The position numbers and the translations under genes are program-made. The notes under the pieces were generated by a model that saw nothing but the letters and a program-made list of their open reading frames with translations, did no database searches and was not told the DNA's origin. A stretch of 64,000 nucleotides of DNA from positions 1-64,000 of the forward strand of contig JARKQC010000369.1 of the NCBI GenBank assembly GCA_029974985.1. The letters run 5' to 3'. Position 1 is the stretch's first letter, and the number at the start of each line of letters is the position of its first letter. Positions 54,667 through 64,000 of the stretch are shown here, piece by piece. This DNA is from Bacteroidota bacterium (GTDB taxonomy: Bacteria > Bacteroidota > Ignavibacteria > Kapaibacteriales > UBA2268).

Positions 54667-55592
54667 TTTTGGTCCCCTTTTTGATTTAAATTTTCTTTTC
54701 CAACAACATCAATGAAAATCTCGTGCAAACTTGGTTCGACTTTTTCAAATTTGTATATTGTTACATTATTTTTCATAGCAGTATTTAGAATATGATTAGT
54801 GGTAATATCTGGATTTTCGAGTTTAAATTCGACACGGTTTTGAGTTCTGTCGTTAACTTTAATACCTTCTAATTGATTTAAAAATTCCAAACTACCATCG
54901 AATTCCATAACTACGGTATTAAGCCCAAACGAAGCTTTTATTGCTCTTAAACCACCCGATAAAATTACATTTCCTTTGTTAATGAGTACAAGATCATCAC
55001 ACATTTGCTCAACTTGCGACATCACATGAGTTGATAAAATAATAGTTTTACCTGCTTGTTTCATATCCAAAATAGTAGATTTAAGAAGCTCCGTATTAAT
55101 AGGATCGAATCCAGAGAAAGGCTCATCGAGTATTAGTACTGGTGGATCGTGTAAAATGGTCGAAATAAACTGAATTTTTTGTTGCATACCTTTGGATAAT
55201 TCTTGGATTTTTTTATTTTCCCAAGAGCTTGCACCGAATTTTGCTAACCATTCTTTTGCTCGATTAATAGCAATACTTTTAGGAACTTCTTTTAATCTTG
55301 CAAAATAAATCAATTGATCTATTACTTTAAGTTTTTTATATAAACCACGCTCTTCGGGTAAATATCCAATTAAATTCTGAACCTCTGGACCAGTAGATTT
55401 GCCTAAAATCGAAATTTGTCCATTGTCGGGATATAAAATATTAGTAATCATACGTATTGTAGTAGTTTTACCAGCTCCATTGGGTCCTAATAGACCAAAT
55501 ATTTTACCTTCATCTACTTCAAAACTTATATTATTTACAGCAGTATAATTGCCAAAAGATTTTGAAATACCATCAATTTTTATAATACTCAT
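54663..55592 (-). CDS. ABC transporter ATP-binding protein (NatA-like)
   Basis: A 309-residue ATPase that powers the adjacent permease. It has Walker A GPNGAGKT (residues 36-43), Q-loop region IGYLPEERGLY, signature LSKGMQQK (about 132-139), Walker B VLILDEPFSGFDP (about 152-164) and switch His in ILSTHVMSQVEQMCDDLVLI. The C-terminal 80 residues are the DUF4162-type extension common in NatA/drug exporters (HEIFIDVVGKE). Overlap with the permease start shows translational coupling. Upstream, 70 bases separate it from ruvB on the same strand. Confidence 0.94.
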   Translation of the reverse strand: MSIIKIDGISKSFGNYTAVNNISFEVDEGKIFGLLGPNGAGKTTTIRMITNILYPDNGQISILGKSTGPEVQNLIGYLPEERGLYKKLKVIDQLIYFARLKEVPKSIAINRAKEWLAKFGASSWENKKIQELSKGMQQKIQFISTILHDPPVLILDEPFSGFDPINTELLKSTILDMKQAGKTIILSTHVMSQVEQMCDDLVLINKGNVILSGGLRAIKASFGLNTVVMEFDGSLEFLNQLEGIKVNDRTQNRVEFKLENPDITTNHILNTAMKNNVTIYKFEKVEPSLHEIFIDVVGKENLNQKGDQK

Positions 55593-55662
55593 TTAGAATT
55601 TTCCTAAAAAAGATCAAATTCTTTTTTTACGTTAAAATTAATATATTGTTTCATTTAAAAAA

Positions 55663-56682
55663 TTAGAATAATAGAGTATTAGCTATATTTCTATCAATTT
55701 TAAAATGTTTATAAGCATTTTCAGTAGCTAAACGTCCACGTGAAGAGCGTTGAATAAATCCTTGTTGAAGTAAATATGGTTCGTAAACTTCTTCAATAGT
55801 ACCCGCATCTTCACCAATAGACGCCGCAATAGTAGATAAACCGACGGGTCCACCCGAAAATTTTTCGATTATTGTAAGAAGAATTCTTTTATCCATATCA
55901 TCTAATCCATATTCATCAACTTCGAGAGATTCGAGAGCATATTGAGCAATCTCAAGATTAATAATTCCATCACCTTTGACCTGAGCAAAATCTCTTGTTC
56001 GCCGCAATAATCTATTTGCTATTCTTGGAGTTCCACGAGAGCGTGAAGCGATTTCCCAAGCGGCATCTTCATTGATTTCAACCCCAATAATCGAAGCTGA
56101 ACGCAAAATAACGAGTAATAAATCTTTTGCTTCGTAATAATCTAATCTTGATACTACTCCAAAACGGCTTAATAATGGAGCTGTGATCAAACCTGCACGG
56201 GTTGTCGCTCCAACAAGAGTAAACTTTGGGATACTAATCTGAATTGATCGTGCCGAAGGACCTGAATCTATCATAATATCGAGTGTATAATCTTCCATTG
56301 CTGAATAAAGATATTCTTCGACAACATTGTTTAATCTATGAATTTCATCAATAAATAATACATCGCCCTCTTCCAAATTTGTAAGAAGCCCCGCAAGGTC
56401 GCCAGCTTTTTCGAGAACAGGTCCAGACGTGATTTTTAAATTAGCACCCATTTCTCGAGCAATAATATGGCTAAGTGTAGTTTTTCCTAATCCAGGTGGA
56501 CCCGTTAATAATACGTGGTCTAATGGCTCATTTCTCAATAAAGCCGCTTTGATGAAAATTTTAAGATTTTCGACAATTTTTTTTTGCCCAACAAATTCAT
56601 CAAAAATAAGAGGTCTTAGTGATTGTTCTTGTTCGTCTGAATTAGTAAAATCCGAATCTGTAATATTTGATTTTCTTGACAT
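55663..56682 (-). CDS. ruvB: Holliday junction branch migration helicase RuvB
   Basis: A 339-residue AAA+ motor that, with RuvA, drives branch migration of Holliday junctions. Walker A GPPGLGKT lies at residues 61-68. [11 protein letters not shown] is Walker B, then [40 protein letters not shown] with the arginine-finger region and [20 protein letters not shown]. The C-terminal winged helix ends with [17 protein letters not shown] chose the ATG at 56682. A longer frame from 56733 would begin on top of a -7 promoter motif (TATATTTG, minus strand, 56731-56738). ruvA and ruvC are not in the window. Confidence 0.97.
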   Translation of the reverse strand: MSRKSNITDSDFTNSDEQEQSLRPLIFDEFVGQKKIVENLKIFIKAALLRNEPLDHVLLTGPPGLGKTTLSHIIAREMGANLKITSGPVLEKAGDLAGLLTNLEEGDVLFIDEIHRLNNVVEEYLYSAMEDYTLDIMIDSGPSARSIQISIPKFTLVGATTRAGLITAPLLSRFGVVSRLDYYEAKDLLLVILRSASIIGVEINEDAAWEIASRSRGTPRIANRLLRRTRDFAQVKGDGIINLEIAQYALESLEVDEYGLDDMDKRILLTIIEKFSGGPVGLSTIAASIGEDAGTIEEVYEPYLLQQGFIQRSSRGRLATENAYKHFKIDRNIANTLLF

Positions 56683-56730
56683 AATAAATAAATATGTGCC
56701 ATTAATTACACAATTGTCTAAAATTTGACA

Positions 56731-56738
56731 CAAATATA
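56731..56738 (-). promoter_or_regulatory. -7 promoter motif of ruvB
   Basis: TATATTTG on the minus strand matches TAnnTTTG and would start transcription about 40 bases before the chosen ruvB ATG. No TTTG stands at the -33 spacing. Confidence 0.4.
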
Positions 56739-57019
56739 ATGCTAAAATACTGAAATAATAAATAAAATAATATATAATGTAAAAATAGTAAAAATATTTT
56801 TTTTTGAATGATATAAAGTTATTATATTTAATGTTGTTTTTATATTAAGTTATAATTTTTTATTTTAAAATTGAACATATTGGAGAATGCAAAAAAAGGA
56901 TTTTTTTGATAAATAAAAATTTTTTTACAACTATTTGATATAAGTTTGTACCAAATGTCAATAATATTATTATTTTATTGACAAAATTTATTAATTTTGT
57001 AAGATTAGAATAGAACTAT

Positions 57020-57050
57020 TTTGGAATATTATTTGCTAATAGTATTTTTG
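57020..57050 (+). promoter_or_regulatory. Bacteroidota-type promoter of the 1,869-residue surface protein gene
   Basis: TTTG (57020-57023), 19 bases, then TATTTTTG (57043-57050) is an exact consensus match, giving a leader of about 130 bases. A sigma-70-like alternative, TTGACA-N16-TAAGAT, lies at 56978-57005. The rest of the 500-base gap between ruvB and this gene is extremely AT-rich, with no gene or stable hairpin that I can see. Confidence 0.65.
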
Positions 57051-57185
57051 AGTAGTTTATATTGATTAAATTGATAAAAATATAAATTGTTGATTACTGC
57101 TAAATACTATAAATTAGTATTTATAAAAATAGAAAAATAAGAAAATAAATTAAATAATTAGTTTTATGTATATTGGAGGTTTGTA

Positions 57186-60100
57186 GTGAGAACAAACAGA
57201 TTACTAAAGAATCTACTCATATTGAGTATAGTTCTGCTGTCATACTCAGGATTATATTCGCAAGCGATAATCGGTTCTATGATTAGAGAAGAAGCAGAAA
57301 TATGGACACCATTGGTGAATCCAACTGTTTCTCAAACTGGAAATGATTTCCGACTTGCAATTCAAATGCCTTTCTCTTTTGTTTATGATAATCAAAATAT
57401 TTCTTGGATTTATGCATTTGATAATGGTTATATATCATTAAATATTGATAGATCGCCATTGGCAAATGATATTCCAAGTTTCCCTAATACTACGAATATA
57501 ATTTCTTGGTATAAAAGAGATTTATATACGAGTGGTTCGTTATCTTATAAAGTTGAAGGCACTCAACCATTTAGAGTATTGACAGTGCAACAACTAGGCG
57601 CTCGTCTTCTAAATGATTTTAGTGGCAATTCATTTGATGTACAAATTAAATTTTATGAAACAACAAATGAAGTAAAAATTATTTACAACAATGTGAACGG
57701 TTTTGGTTTTTCTGAACTCGATGGATTTTTATATTTTATTGGTTCATCGTCAGCAAATTATATAAATATTAAGCCAAATGCTCCAACACAAGCTTCTACA
57801 TTTTATTATGGAAATTCAAATCCGAATGTTCAACCTCAATTATCTGAAAATGTTATAAAGTATTTTTATAGAGGACGATCATTTACATTAACATCTACTC
57901 CCAAGCTTTTTGGTGTAAATCCAGCTAATAATGCAGTACTTTCTACTGGACAGATTTATTCTGGCGAGAACGGACCTTTTGTAAGAGTGAGCCGTGCTGA
58001 AGGTAATAAAGACATTACAATTCGTTATACTATATCTGGACCTTTACCATCAAATAATGTGATTTATACAGCTTTAAATACCCCCGATATAAATGGTTCT
58101 AATAAAGTTATACCCCAACCACAACCAATTGGAACTGGTATTAGAGTATTAATGCCTTATGCAAAAGGTATTGCAGGTAGATTAACTGATGGTGCTTTAG
58201 ATTTAACAAATGTACAAAGTGGTGAGTATCGTGTAGATGCTTATTTAGAATATCTCGACGGAACTCCTTATTCAGTTTATGCAACATCAAGATTTACTGT
58301 TGCTTTCCCAGCTGATCTTGCAATAATTAATATTTTAGAGCCTATTTATAATCCGGGCTCGATTTATCAATTCTCTGGTGCTGGCATACCAGTTAAAATT
58401 TTAGTAAAAAATCAAGGTGCTGAACCTGTTGATTATGTAAAAGCAACAGCAAAAATTTATAAAGAAGACGGAAGTTTAGATGGTACAATGGTAGAAGAAT
58501 TTGATTTATCTGACTCACCAATACTTTTTAACGAAACCCGCGAACTTACTTTCTCTAATTTATATAAATCTTCGACTGTCGGAATGTTCAATATTAGCGC
58601 AGAAGTAAATTTACGTAATTTGATGGCGGATAAATATATGGCAAATAATATTTATCCACGAACTGGCGACCCTAAGAAAAATTTTGAAGTAGCATATCAG
58701 GTTGAAGCACAAGTTTTATCAATGCTTAGTCCAGCTAATCAAGTATATAATAATAGACCAATTAGAGTTGCGGCAAGATTCCGTAATAATGGCGTGTCTG
58801 ATATTTCTAACTCGATTGCGAGATTTGAAATCTTTTATGAAGGTAATAAAGTTTACGACGAAACCACAGCATTGAAAGATTTGCCTGCTGGCGTTGTAAG
58901 GGAATCCGATTTAATATGGACAGTTCCTTTTATACCCCAAAAAGTTGGCGGTTATAATGCTATTATTACTGTATATGTTGATTTAGATGAGGTTCCAGCT
59001 AATAATTCTATAAATGTGCCATTTTCTGTAATACCGGGAATGAGCGGAACTTATTCAATTTCAAAAAGTGGCGGAAATTTCTTAACTATTGCTGATGCCG
59101 TAAAAGCACTTTATGAAAGAGGCGTCGATGCTCCTGTTACATTTTTATTGAAAGATCCTATCTATGTTGAAGGTAATCTATCATTAAATACGCCCGCTAT
59201 TGATTTTAGCTCTTCAATAATTGGTTTGGATAACCCAAAAAATACGGTTACATTTACAATTGACCCACAGTTTGCAACAAGAAATACTGTTAATGTATAT
59301 TGCTATTCTGCTACAGGCATTGGTGTTTATTTTGGTCAGAGTAGTTTCCCAGCAAATAATGCCGCACCAGTATTAAATGTAACTACTAATATGGTTAAAA
59401 AATATGCAAATGCACCGAAAAATATTATTTTCGACGGTGGCGTTAAGAAATCTTTAAAATTTACTGTTGGTACAAATAATAATTTTAGAGCAGTATTTTA
59501 TCTCGGAAACGGAGCATCAAACATTCAAATAAAGAATTTATTAATCGAAGATGGTATATTACAAGCAGTTTCAAATAATTGTAGATTACCATTAAGCTCA
59601 TATAATTCATTATTTAATAGATTTGAATTTGAAGATGATAACTCAAATTTTGGAACTTATTCTGCTGGTATAGTTTTAAGAAGTAAAAGCCCATTGAATC
59701 CAATTCTTGGTGTTAATAATTTCTACCTTGATACATTAGCAAATAGTAATAATATTATTTCTGGAAACGAGATTCAAAAATTCAGCTATGGTATCGTATC
59801 TCTCGGTATTGGTAATTTATTGAAATTCGGACCGCAAAAATTTGTAAAATATTTCAATACTAATAATTCATTCGATGATAATTTATTATATAATTTATCA
59901 AAATCTGGTATATTCTTAGGATATGAATTAAATTCAGAAGTATTTAAAAATAGAATTTTTGGTATTCAAGGTGGTTGCGGTAATTATACAGCTGGTATCG
60001 CGGCTGGTGGTGAATCGAAAAATAATAAATTTGGTTATCACAACATAGGTTTATTTATTTCTTCTAATGAAATTAGTAATATTAAAGGTGCTGAACAAGA

Positions 60101-62795
60101 AGCTTATGGTATTAGTATTGTTCAAGCACGTAATGATTTCTCAAATTTAGAAATTAATTATTCATTCCCAGACCAACCAGAAAATTTAAGAATTGTAAAT
60201 AATATGATTTGGGGATTTGAAACAACAAATCCAAATGCTCATATTAATGGTATTATGCTTGCAACTGAAAGACAAAGCACAAATAATTTTGATTGGAAAA
60301 ATATGAATTTTGCACCTAAATACTCAAATTATTATTCACGTAATGATGTAATTGCTAATAATACAATTATTATGGGTGATGACGGTGTGAAAAATGATGG
60401 TGCTGTTGTTGGTATTTCGTTATTTAATACCAAAGGTGCAAAATTATTTAACAATGCTATTGATATTAAAGACCCAAGTATAAGTTCTAACAACCCTGTA
60501 ACATCTACTGTCTTTTATTATGGATTACATCCTAATAAAGGTGGACTTACTTCTAATAGAAATGCTTATTATCTTGAAACTGACGGTGCTTCTATTTATA
60601 GATTTATCGAAACAGATATTCAAGGAAGAATTGTTGAGCAAGGTCATAGAAATGAATTTGCTTCTTTAACACAATGGCAGAATTGGACTGGACAAGATTG
60701 GTATTCAGTTTATGGTGATTTTTATAGCGATCATAAATTTTATGGTTTCCCACCATTTACATTAAGAATCAAAAATGATCCCGTTCCAATGGGTTCAATA
60801 CTAAATAACAGAGGATATAAACTCGAAGATAATAATGTTGATATTGATGGGAAAATGCGCGGCGAAGCAGGCGAAAACTATGACATTGGTGCGGTAGAGT
60901 TCCGTGGTAGAACAAACGGTCGTGATGGAGAAGTTGTTGCTATTACCTCTCCTGGCGCTTACAAAGCAACTACACCATTGCCATTTAGTGAGTCTGAATA
61001 TATAATGACTACTGCTCCTGTTGCTGTAAAAGCAATTGTTCGTAATAATGGTCAATTGCCTATAACAAATCAAAATGCAACATTAAAATTCTATCGTCAA
61101 TCTCCAAGTGGTGCATATATCCAAGAAGGACCAAATGTTAATATCGAAATGCAAGAGATATTCTATTCTGAAGATAAAGAAATTGACTTCTTAACTGCAG
61201 ACGGAATTAGCAATTCTACTAACTATGAATGGTTTCCCAAAACTTATGGTGAATTAAGAAAAGACGGTTATGTGGTGCCAGAACAATTCAAAACAATGGA
61301 AGCAAATGTTACTCCTCTTTATAAAATTGAAGTTACAGTTCCAAGTGATGAATTGAATAAAAACAATAAAGTAGAAAAATTAGTAAGATTTTACATTCGT
61401 AAAAGCCCAATTCAATTACTTGTTTCTGCTGAAAATATCAAAACAAGTCCTTTAACTACTGGAGACCCACTTGATATTATTGCTGGAAATCTTAATTTAG
61501 ATAGTTTGAAAGCTTCGTTTTATAGACTTGGTTGGTATATTAATTTAGACCTTGAAGATCCAAGAATTGATATTGATATATTTGATAGAAGAAAATGGGA
61601 ACCACGTTCTATTAACTATCCAATTTATCGTACATTATTCTGGGTTGATGGGCATGATTTTGACGCAACACTCGCACCAAAACGCTTAACAAGATATGAT
61701 AGAGACCAAATTTCTAACTTCCTCGAAGCTGGTACTATTGTTAATAAGAAAAACCTTTTTGTTAGCAGTCAAGAAATAGTTAAGAATGAAACTGGCGAAT
61801 TCTCTGATTGGTTAAGAGATAATTTATCTACAAAATTACATAATTTCCCTAATCCAATGGGTGTGAATGGTAATTATAACGGTAAATATGTTTCTGGCGT
61901 AATTATTGGCAGAGATAATGAATTTGAGGTTAGATCAACTGCATTCCCTGGCGACGATTATCCAAGAGTTGCTATAAATGCTATTAATAATCCGGGAAAA
62001 GGTATTACTCGTATTGGTATGAAATACAAAACTCATATCAATGATGATGTTGAAAATAATTTCTTCGTTAAAGATGCTGAAAGAATTGCATTACTTGCAA
62101 CTACTTATATTAGATATAATACTATTCTATCTGGTGTTGAATGGCGTCATTGGGCAAATCTTGATGGTGTTTTACGCGGAACACTTGATTTCTTTGAATA
62201 TAGTGGTGGTAATGCAATCCCTGTTGAATTACTTAGTTTCGATGCTAAACAAGCTGGAAATAGAGTTGATTTAAACTGGGTTACTGCAAGTGAAATTAAT
62301 ACTTCAAAATTCCAAGTAGAAAGAGCTAATGTAAATGAAACAGGTAAAAACTTCTTAACAATTGATGAGGTTCCAGCTGCTGGAAATAGTAATATTACAA
62401 GTTATTATGGACCAATCGTTGATTCTAAAGTAGAAATGGGTAAATCTTATATTTATAGACTGAAAATGTTAGATAAAGATGGAGATTTCAAATATAGTGA
62501 TGAAAAACTTGTTACACTTACAAGTTTGAATGGTACTATTTCACTCGAAGAAGCAAAACCAAATCCAGCTCGTGATATTACAAATATCGAATTTACATTA
62601 GGTAACGATATGGAAGCAAGAGTTAGCTTATTTGATATTAATGGTAAAGAAATCGAAGTAATTTCTAATGGTAAATTAGTTAAAGGAACTCATAAATTTG
62701 AACTTAATTTAACTAATATTCCATCTGGCTCTTATACTGTTGTATTAAAAGCAAGTGATGTATTATTAACAACAAAATTGAACGTTGTTAAGTAA
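57186..62795 (+). CDS. Giant T9SS cargo protein with beta-helix region, 1869 aa
   Basis: A cell-surface or secreted protein starting at GTG, with an excellent GGAGG Shine-Dalgarno (57175-57179, 6-base spacing) and a signal peptide (LLKNLLILSIVLLSYSGLYS). Domain order: an N-terminal beta-sandwich, CARDB-like repeats (IPVKILVKNQGAEPVDYVKA; RPIRVAARFRNNGVSDISNS), a right-handed parallel beta-helix (about residues 620-1230, Asn/Gly ladders such as NRIFGIQGGCGNYTAGIAAG) ending in DIGAVEFRG, another CARDB-like unit and a C-terminal type A T9SS domain (EEAKPNPARDITNIEFTLGN, LFDINGKEIEVI, NIPSGSYTVVLKASDVLLTT). The last residues are KLNVVK. Probably an adhesin or polysaccharide-binding surface protein. 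It is monocistronic, with its own promoter and terminator. Confidence 0.9.
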   Translation: MRTNRLLKNLLILSIVLLSYSGLYSQAIIGSMIREEAEIWTPLVNPTVSQTGNDFRLAIQMPFSFVYDNQNISWIYAFDNGYISLNIDRSPLANDIPSFPNTTNIISWYKRDLYTSGSLSYKVEGTQPFRVLTVQQLGARLLNDFSGNSFDVQIKFYETTNEVKIIYNNVNGFGFSELDGFLYFIGSSSANYINIKPNAPTQASTFYYGNSNPNVQPQLSENVIKYFYRGRSFTLTSTPKLFGVNPANNAVLSTGQIYSGENGPFVRVSRAEGNKDITIRYTISGPLPSNNVIYTALNTPDINGSNKVIPQPQPIGTGIRVLMPYAKGIAGRLTDGALDLTNVQSGEYRVDAYLEYLDGTPYSVYATSRFTVAFPADLAIINILEPIYNPGSIYQFSGAGIPVKILVKNQGAEPVDYVKATAKIYKEDGSLDGTMVEEFDLSDSPILFNETRELTFSNLYKSSTVGMFNISAEVNLRNLMADKYMANNIYPRTGDPKKNFEVAYQVEAQVLSMLSPANQVYNNRPIRVAARFRNNGVSDISNSIARFEIFYEGNKVYDETTALKDLPAGVVRESDLIWTVPFIPQKVGGYNAIITVYVDLDEVPANNSINVPFSVIPGMSGTYSISKSGGNFLTIADAVKALYERGVDAPVTFLLKDPIYVEGNLSLNTPAIDFSSSIIGLDNPKNTVTFTIDPQFATRNTVNVYCYSATGIGVYFGQSSFPANNAAPVLNVTTNMVKKYANAPKNIIFDGGVKKSLKFTVGTNNNFRAVFYLGNGASNIQIKNLLIEDGILQAVSNNCRLPLSSYNSLFNRFEFEDDNSNFGTYSAGIVLRSKSPLNPILGVNNFYLDTLANSNNIISGNEIQKFSYGIVSLGIGNLLKFGPQKFVKYFNTNNSFDDNLLYNLSKSGIFLGYELNSEVFKNRIFGIQGGCGNYTAGIAAGGESKNNKFGYHNIGLFISSNEISNIKGAEQEAYGISIVQARNDFSNLEINYSFPDQPENLRIVNNMIWGFETTNPNAHINGIMLATERQSTNNFDWKNMNFAPKYSNYYSRNDVIANNTIIMGDDGVKNDGAVVGISLFNTKGAKLFNNAIDIKDPSISSNNPVTSTVFYYGLHPNKGGLTSNRNAYYLETDGASIYRFIETDIQGRIVEQGHRNEFASLTQWQNWTGQDWYSVYGDFYSDHKFYGFPPFTLRIKNDPVPMGSILNNRGYKLEDNNVDIDGKMRGEAGENYDIGAVEFRGRTNGRDGEVVAITSPGAYKATTPLPFSESEYIMTTAPVAVKAIVRNNGQLPITNQNATLKFYRQSPSGAYIQEGPNVNIEMQEIFYSEDKEIDFLTADGISNSTNYEWFPKTYGELRKDGYVVPEQFKTMEANVTPLYKIEVTVPSDELNKNNKVEKLVRFYIRKSPIQLLVSAENIKTSPLTTGDPLDIIAGNLNLDSLKASFYRLGWYINLDLEDPRIDIDIFDRRKWEPRSINYPIYRTLFWVDGHDFDATLAPKRLTRYDRDQISNFLEAGTIVNKKNLFVSSQEIVKNETGEFSDWLRDNLSTKLHNFPNPMGVNGNYNGKYVSGVIIGRDNEFEVRSTAFPGDDYPRVAINAINNPGKGITRIGMKYKTHINDDVENNFFVKDAERIALLATTYIRYNTILSGVEWRHWANLDGVLRGTLDFFEYSGGNAIPVELLSFDAKQAGNRVDLNWVTASEINTSKFQVERANVNETGKNFLTIDEVPAAGNSNITSYYGPIVDSKVEMGKSYIYRLKMLDKDGDFKYSDEKLVTLTSLNGTISLEEAKPNPARDITNIEFTLGNDMEARVSLFDINGKEIEVISNGKLVKGTHKFELNLTNIPSGSYTVVLKASDVLLTTKLNVVK

Positions 62796-62820
62796 TAAAT
62801 TGCAATAAAATTGCAAAAAA

Positions 62821-62853
62821 AAGGTTATCTATAAAAAGATAACCTTTTTTTTT
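62821..62853 (+). terminator. Rho-independent terminator
   Basis: A perfect 10-bp stem AAGGTTATCT/AGATAACCTT with a 6-base loop and nine T residues follows the giant T9SS cargo gene. Confidence 0.95.
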
Positions 62854-62981
62854 ATCTTTTAAGCAAAAAAAATGCTATTTTTATATATTATAAGATAATA
62901 ACAAAAAACAAAAAAAAACTTATAATATTTAAAAATTAAAATATTCTAAAAGAATTAAAATATCCAATATTGGAGGAAAGT

Positions 62982-64000
62982 ATGGAAATTGATTTGTCAA
63001 AAAAAACACCACACAGTTTAGATTATCATATCGAATCTGTTATAGAGGGAAAAAGAAAATTTGAGAATGTTTTTCAAGCAGTAACACGTATGATTCTCGA
63101 ATATCCCGATGGTATAAAAAAAATTACTGTAAATGGAAGACCGACCTATGATTTTCAAATATTTAGAAAATCAAAAAAACATATTATTGGAATGTATGAC
63201 GAAATAAATAGCTTTGTTTCGTTTGTTAAAGACGCCGCAGACGGTGGCTCTTCTGCTGAAATGGCTTTCGTGCTTGTTGGCGAGCCTGGTAATGGTAAAA
63301 CTTTTTTCGTTGACTACCTTAATAAATGTTATAGAGAATTCATTGCAGAAAGAGAAAATCAAAGATTTACTTATAGAATGAATAATCTTGATAAATTAGG
63401 GGTATATGGCAGAATTAATTCTATCGAATCTCAGACTTTCGAAGACCCAATGATACTTGCTATGAATTTATTTGAAGAAAAAGATAAGAATATTGAGTAT
63501 TTAGAAAGTTTGGGCGCTTCAGAAGAGCAAATAATAAAATATTATAAAAATTACAGACCACTTGGAGCCTGCTCAGATTATATATTTAATCAAATTAGAG
63601 AATACTCAGATGGCGATATTGAAAAAATGAAATCTTTTATCGAAGTAGTGCCGATTCCAATTAGTGAAACTCGTGGCACGCTAACAGGAAAATATGCGGC
63701 AAAAGATAAAATTACTTCTTCTGCTGTTGATCTGCTCGGTGATGAGTCAATTACTCGCCTTTTACATATTCCAGATACTAACAATCCGTATCGCTTTGAT
63801 TTGCGTCGTGGCGCCTTAGCTCGCGTAGCTGGCGGTGGAATCCATTTCGCTGATGAAATATTTAAAAATAAAAGAGATTTAGTTCAAGTTTACTTAGGGG
63901 TAATTCAAAATCGTACTATTGAAATCGAAGGATTTAAGTGGCCCCTTGATACTTTAATAGTAGCAACAAGTAATAATTCTGAATTTCAAAGATTCCTCGA
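62982..64000 (+). CDS. prkA: PrkA-family serine protein kinase (partial, cut by window end)
   Basis: An open frame runs from ATG at 62982 to the window edge (339 codons, C-terminus missing). GGAGG (62972-62976) sits 5 bases before the start. The product begins MEIDLSKKTPHSLDYH and has the AAA+ Walker A GEPGNGKT (residues 100-107), then RFTYRMNNLDKLGVYGRINS, VVPIPISETRGTLTGKYAAK and RRGALARVAGGGIHFADEIF (Walker B region), typical of the PrkA/YeaG AAA domain. PrkA kinases act in stress and starvation responses, usually with YeaH- and SpoVR-like genes downstream, which would lie beyond the window. The kinase domain itself is not visible here. Confidence 0.88.
   Translation, partial: MEIDLSKKTPHSLDYHIESVIEGKRKFENVFQAVTRMILEYPDGIKKITVNGRPTYDFQIFRKSKKHIIGMYDEINSFVSFVKDAADGGSSAEMAFVLVGEPGNGKTFFVDYLNKCYREFIAERENQRFTYRMNNLDKLGVYGRINSIESQTFEDPMILAMNLFEEKDKNIEYLESLGASEEQIIKYYKNYRPLGACSDYIFNQIREYSDGDIEKMKSFIEVVPIPISETRGTLTGKYAAKDKITSSAVDLLGDESITRLLHIPDTNNPYRFDLRRGALARVAGGGIHFADEIFKNKRDLVQVYLGVIQNRTIEIEGFKWPLDTLIVATSNNSEFQRFL

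Noticed and set aside
56683..56733. N-terminal extension of RuvB
   Set aside because: It begins on a -7 promoter motif and adds 17 residues absent from typical RuvB proteins.

Overview
The window is AT-rich (roughly 30% G+C by eye) chromosomal DNA of a Gram-negative member of the Bacteroidota/Chlorobiota (FCB) group. The supporting evidence is two proteins with type A type IX secretion (T9SS) C-terminal domains, a PorV-like outer-membrane protein, TonB-dependent receptors with carboxypeptidase-like N-terminal domains, a DUF4249 lipoprotein, a GWxTD-domain protein and promoter motifs of the TTTG/TAnnTTTG type. Several genes also have clear Shine-Dalgarno sequences, which classical Bacteroidota often lack. 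This fits a deep-branching lineage (Ignavibacteria- or Kapabacteria-like), but that placement is inference.

Layout. 0-6 kb, minus strand: the chromosome condensation ATPase Smc and an orphan BatA-like von Willebrand membrane protein. 6-11 kb, plus strand: a small secreted protein, an AddB-like Fe-S nuclease/inactivated helicase and a lipoprotein with YD-like repeats. 11-20.5 kb, minus strand: a tightly packed seven-gene envelope operon, in transcription order giant TPR protein, outer-membrane barrel, SPOR protein, TonB-like protein, a 57-residue membrane protein, TPR protein and a NamZ/DUF1343 muramidase. 20.8-22.7 kb: an ECF sigma factor overlapping a membrane anti-sigma-like protein with a beta-rich tail. 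23-32 kb: a TonB-dependent receptor, a 1,569-residue exported protein and a PorV-family barrel. 32-35.5 kb: GWxTD protein, LpxL-type acyltransferase and family 9 glycosyltransferase. 35.6-37 kb: pyrBI. 37-40.2 kb: a TonB receptor with a DUF4249 lipoprotein. 40.4-42.7 kb: an unknown helical protein and a TPR protein. 42.8-47.8 kb: SRPBCC protein, wecB and the complete dTDP-rhamnose set rfbCABD. 47.8-49.2 kb: deoC and a solitary rpsD. 49.2-53.3 kb: a repeat- and hairpin-rich stretch with a cysteine-rich secreted protein and a T9SS cargo protein. 53.4-56.7 kb, minus strand: an ABC exporter pair and RuvB. 57.2-62.8 kb: a 1,869-residue T9SS cargo protein. 63-64 kb: the start of a PrkA-type kinase, cut by the window edge.

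The dominant theme is envelope biogenesis. Surface polysaccharide and lipid A genes, TonB/outer-membrane machinery, T9SS cargo and peptidoglycan-binding or -cleaving proteins make up most of the window, with a few housekeeping genes (smc, pyrBI, deoC, rpsD, ruvB) between them. The best candidates for something undescribed are the seven-gene TPR/barrel/SPOR/TonB/NamZ operon with its hidden 57-residue gene, the sigma/anti-sigma pair with a beta-rich tail, and the accessory segment at 49.2-53.3 kb. No tRNA, rRNA, CRISPR array or intact insertion sequence was seen.
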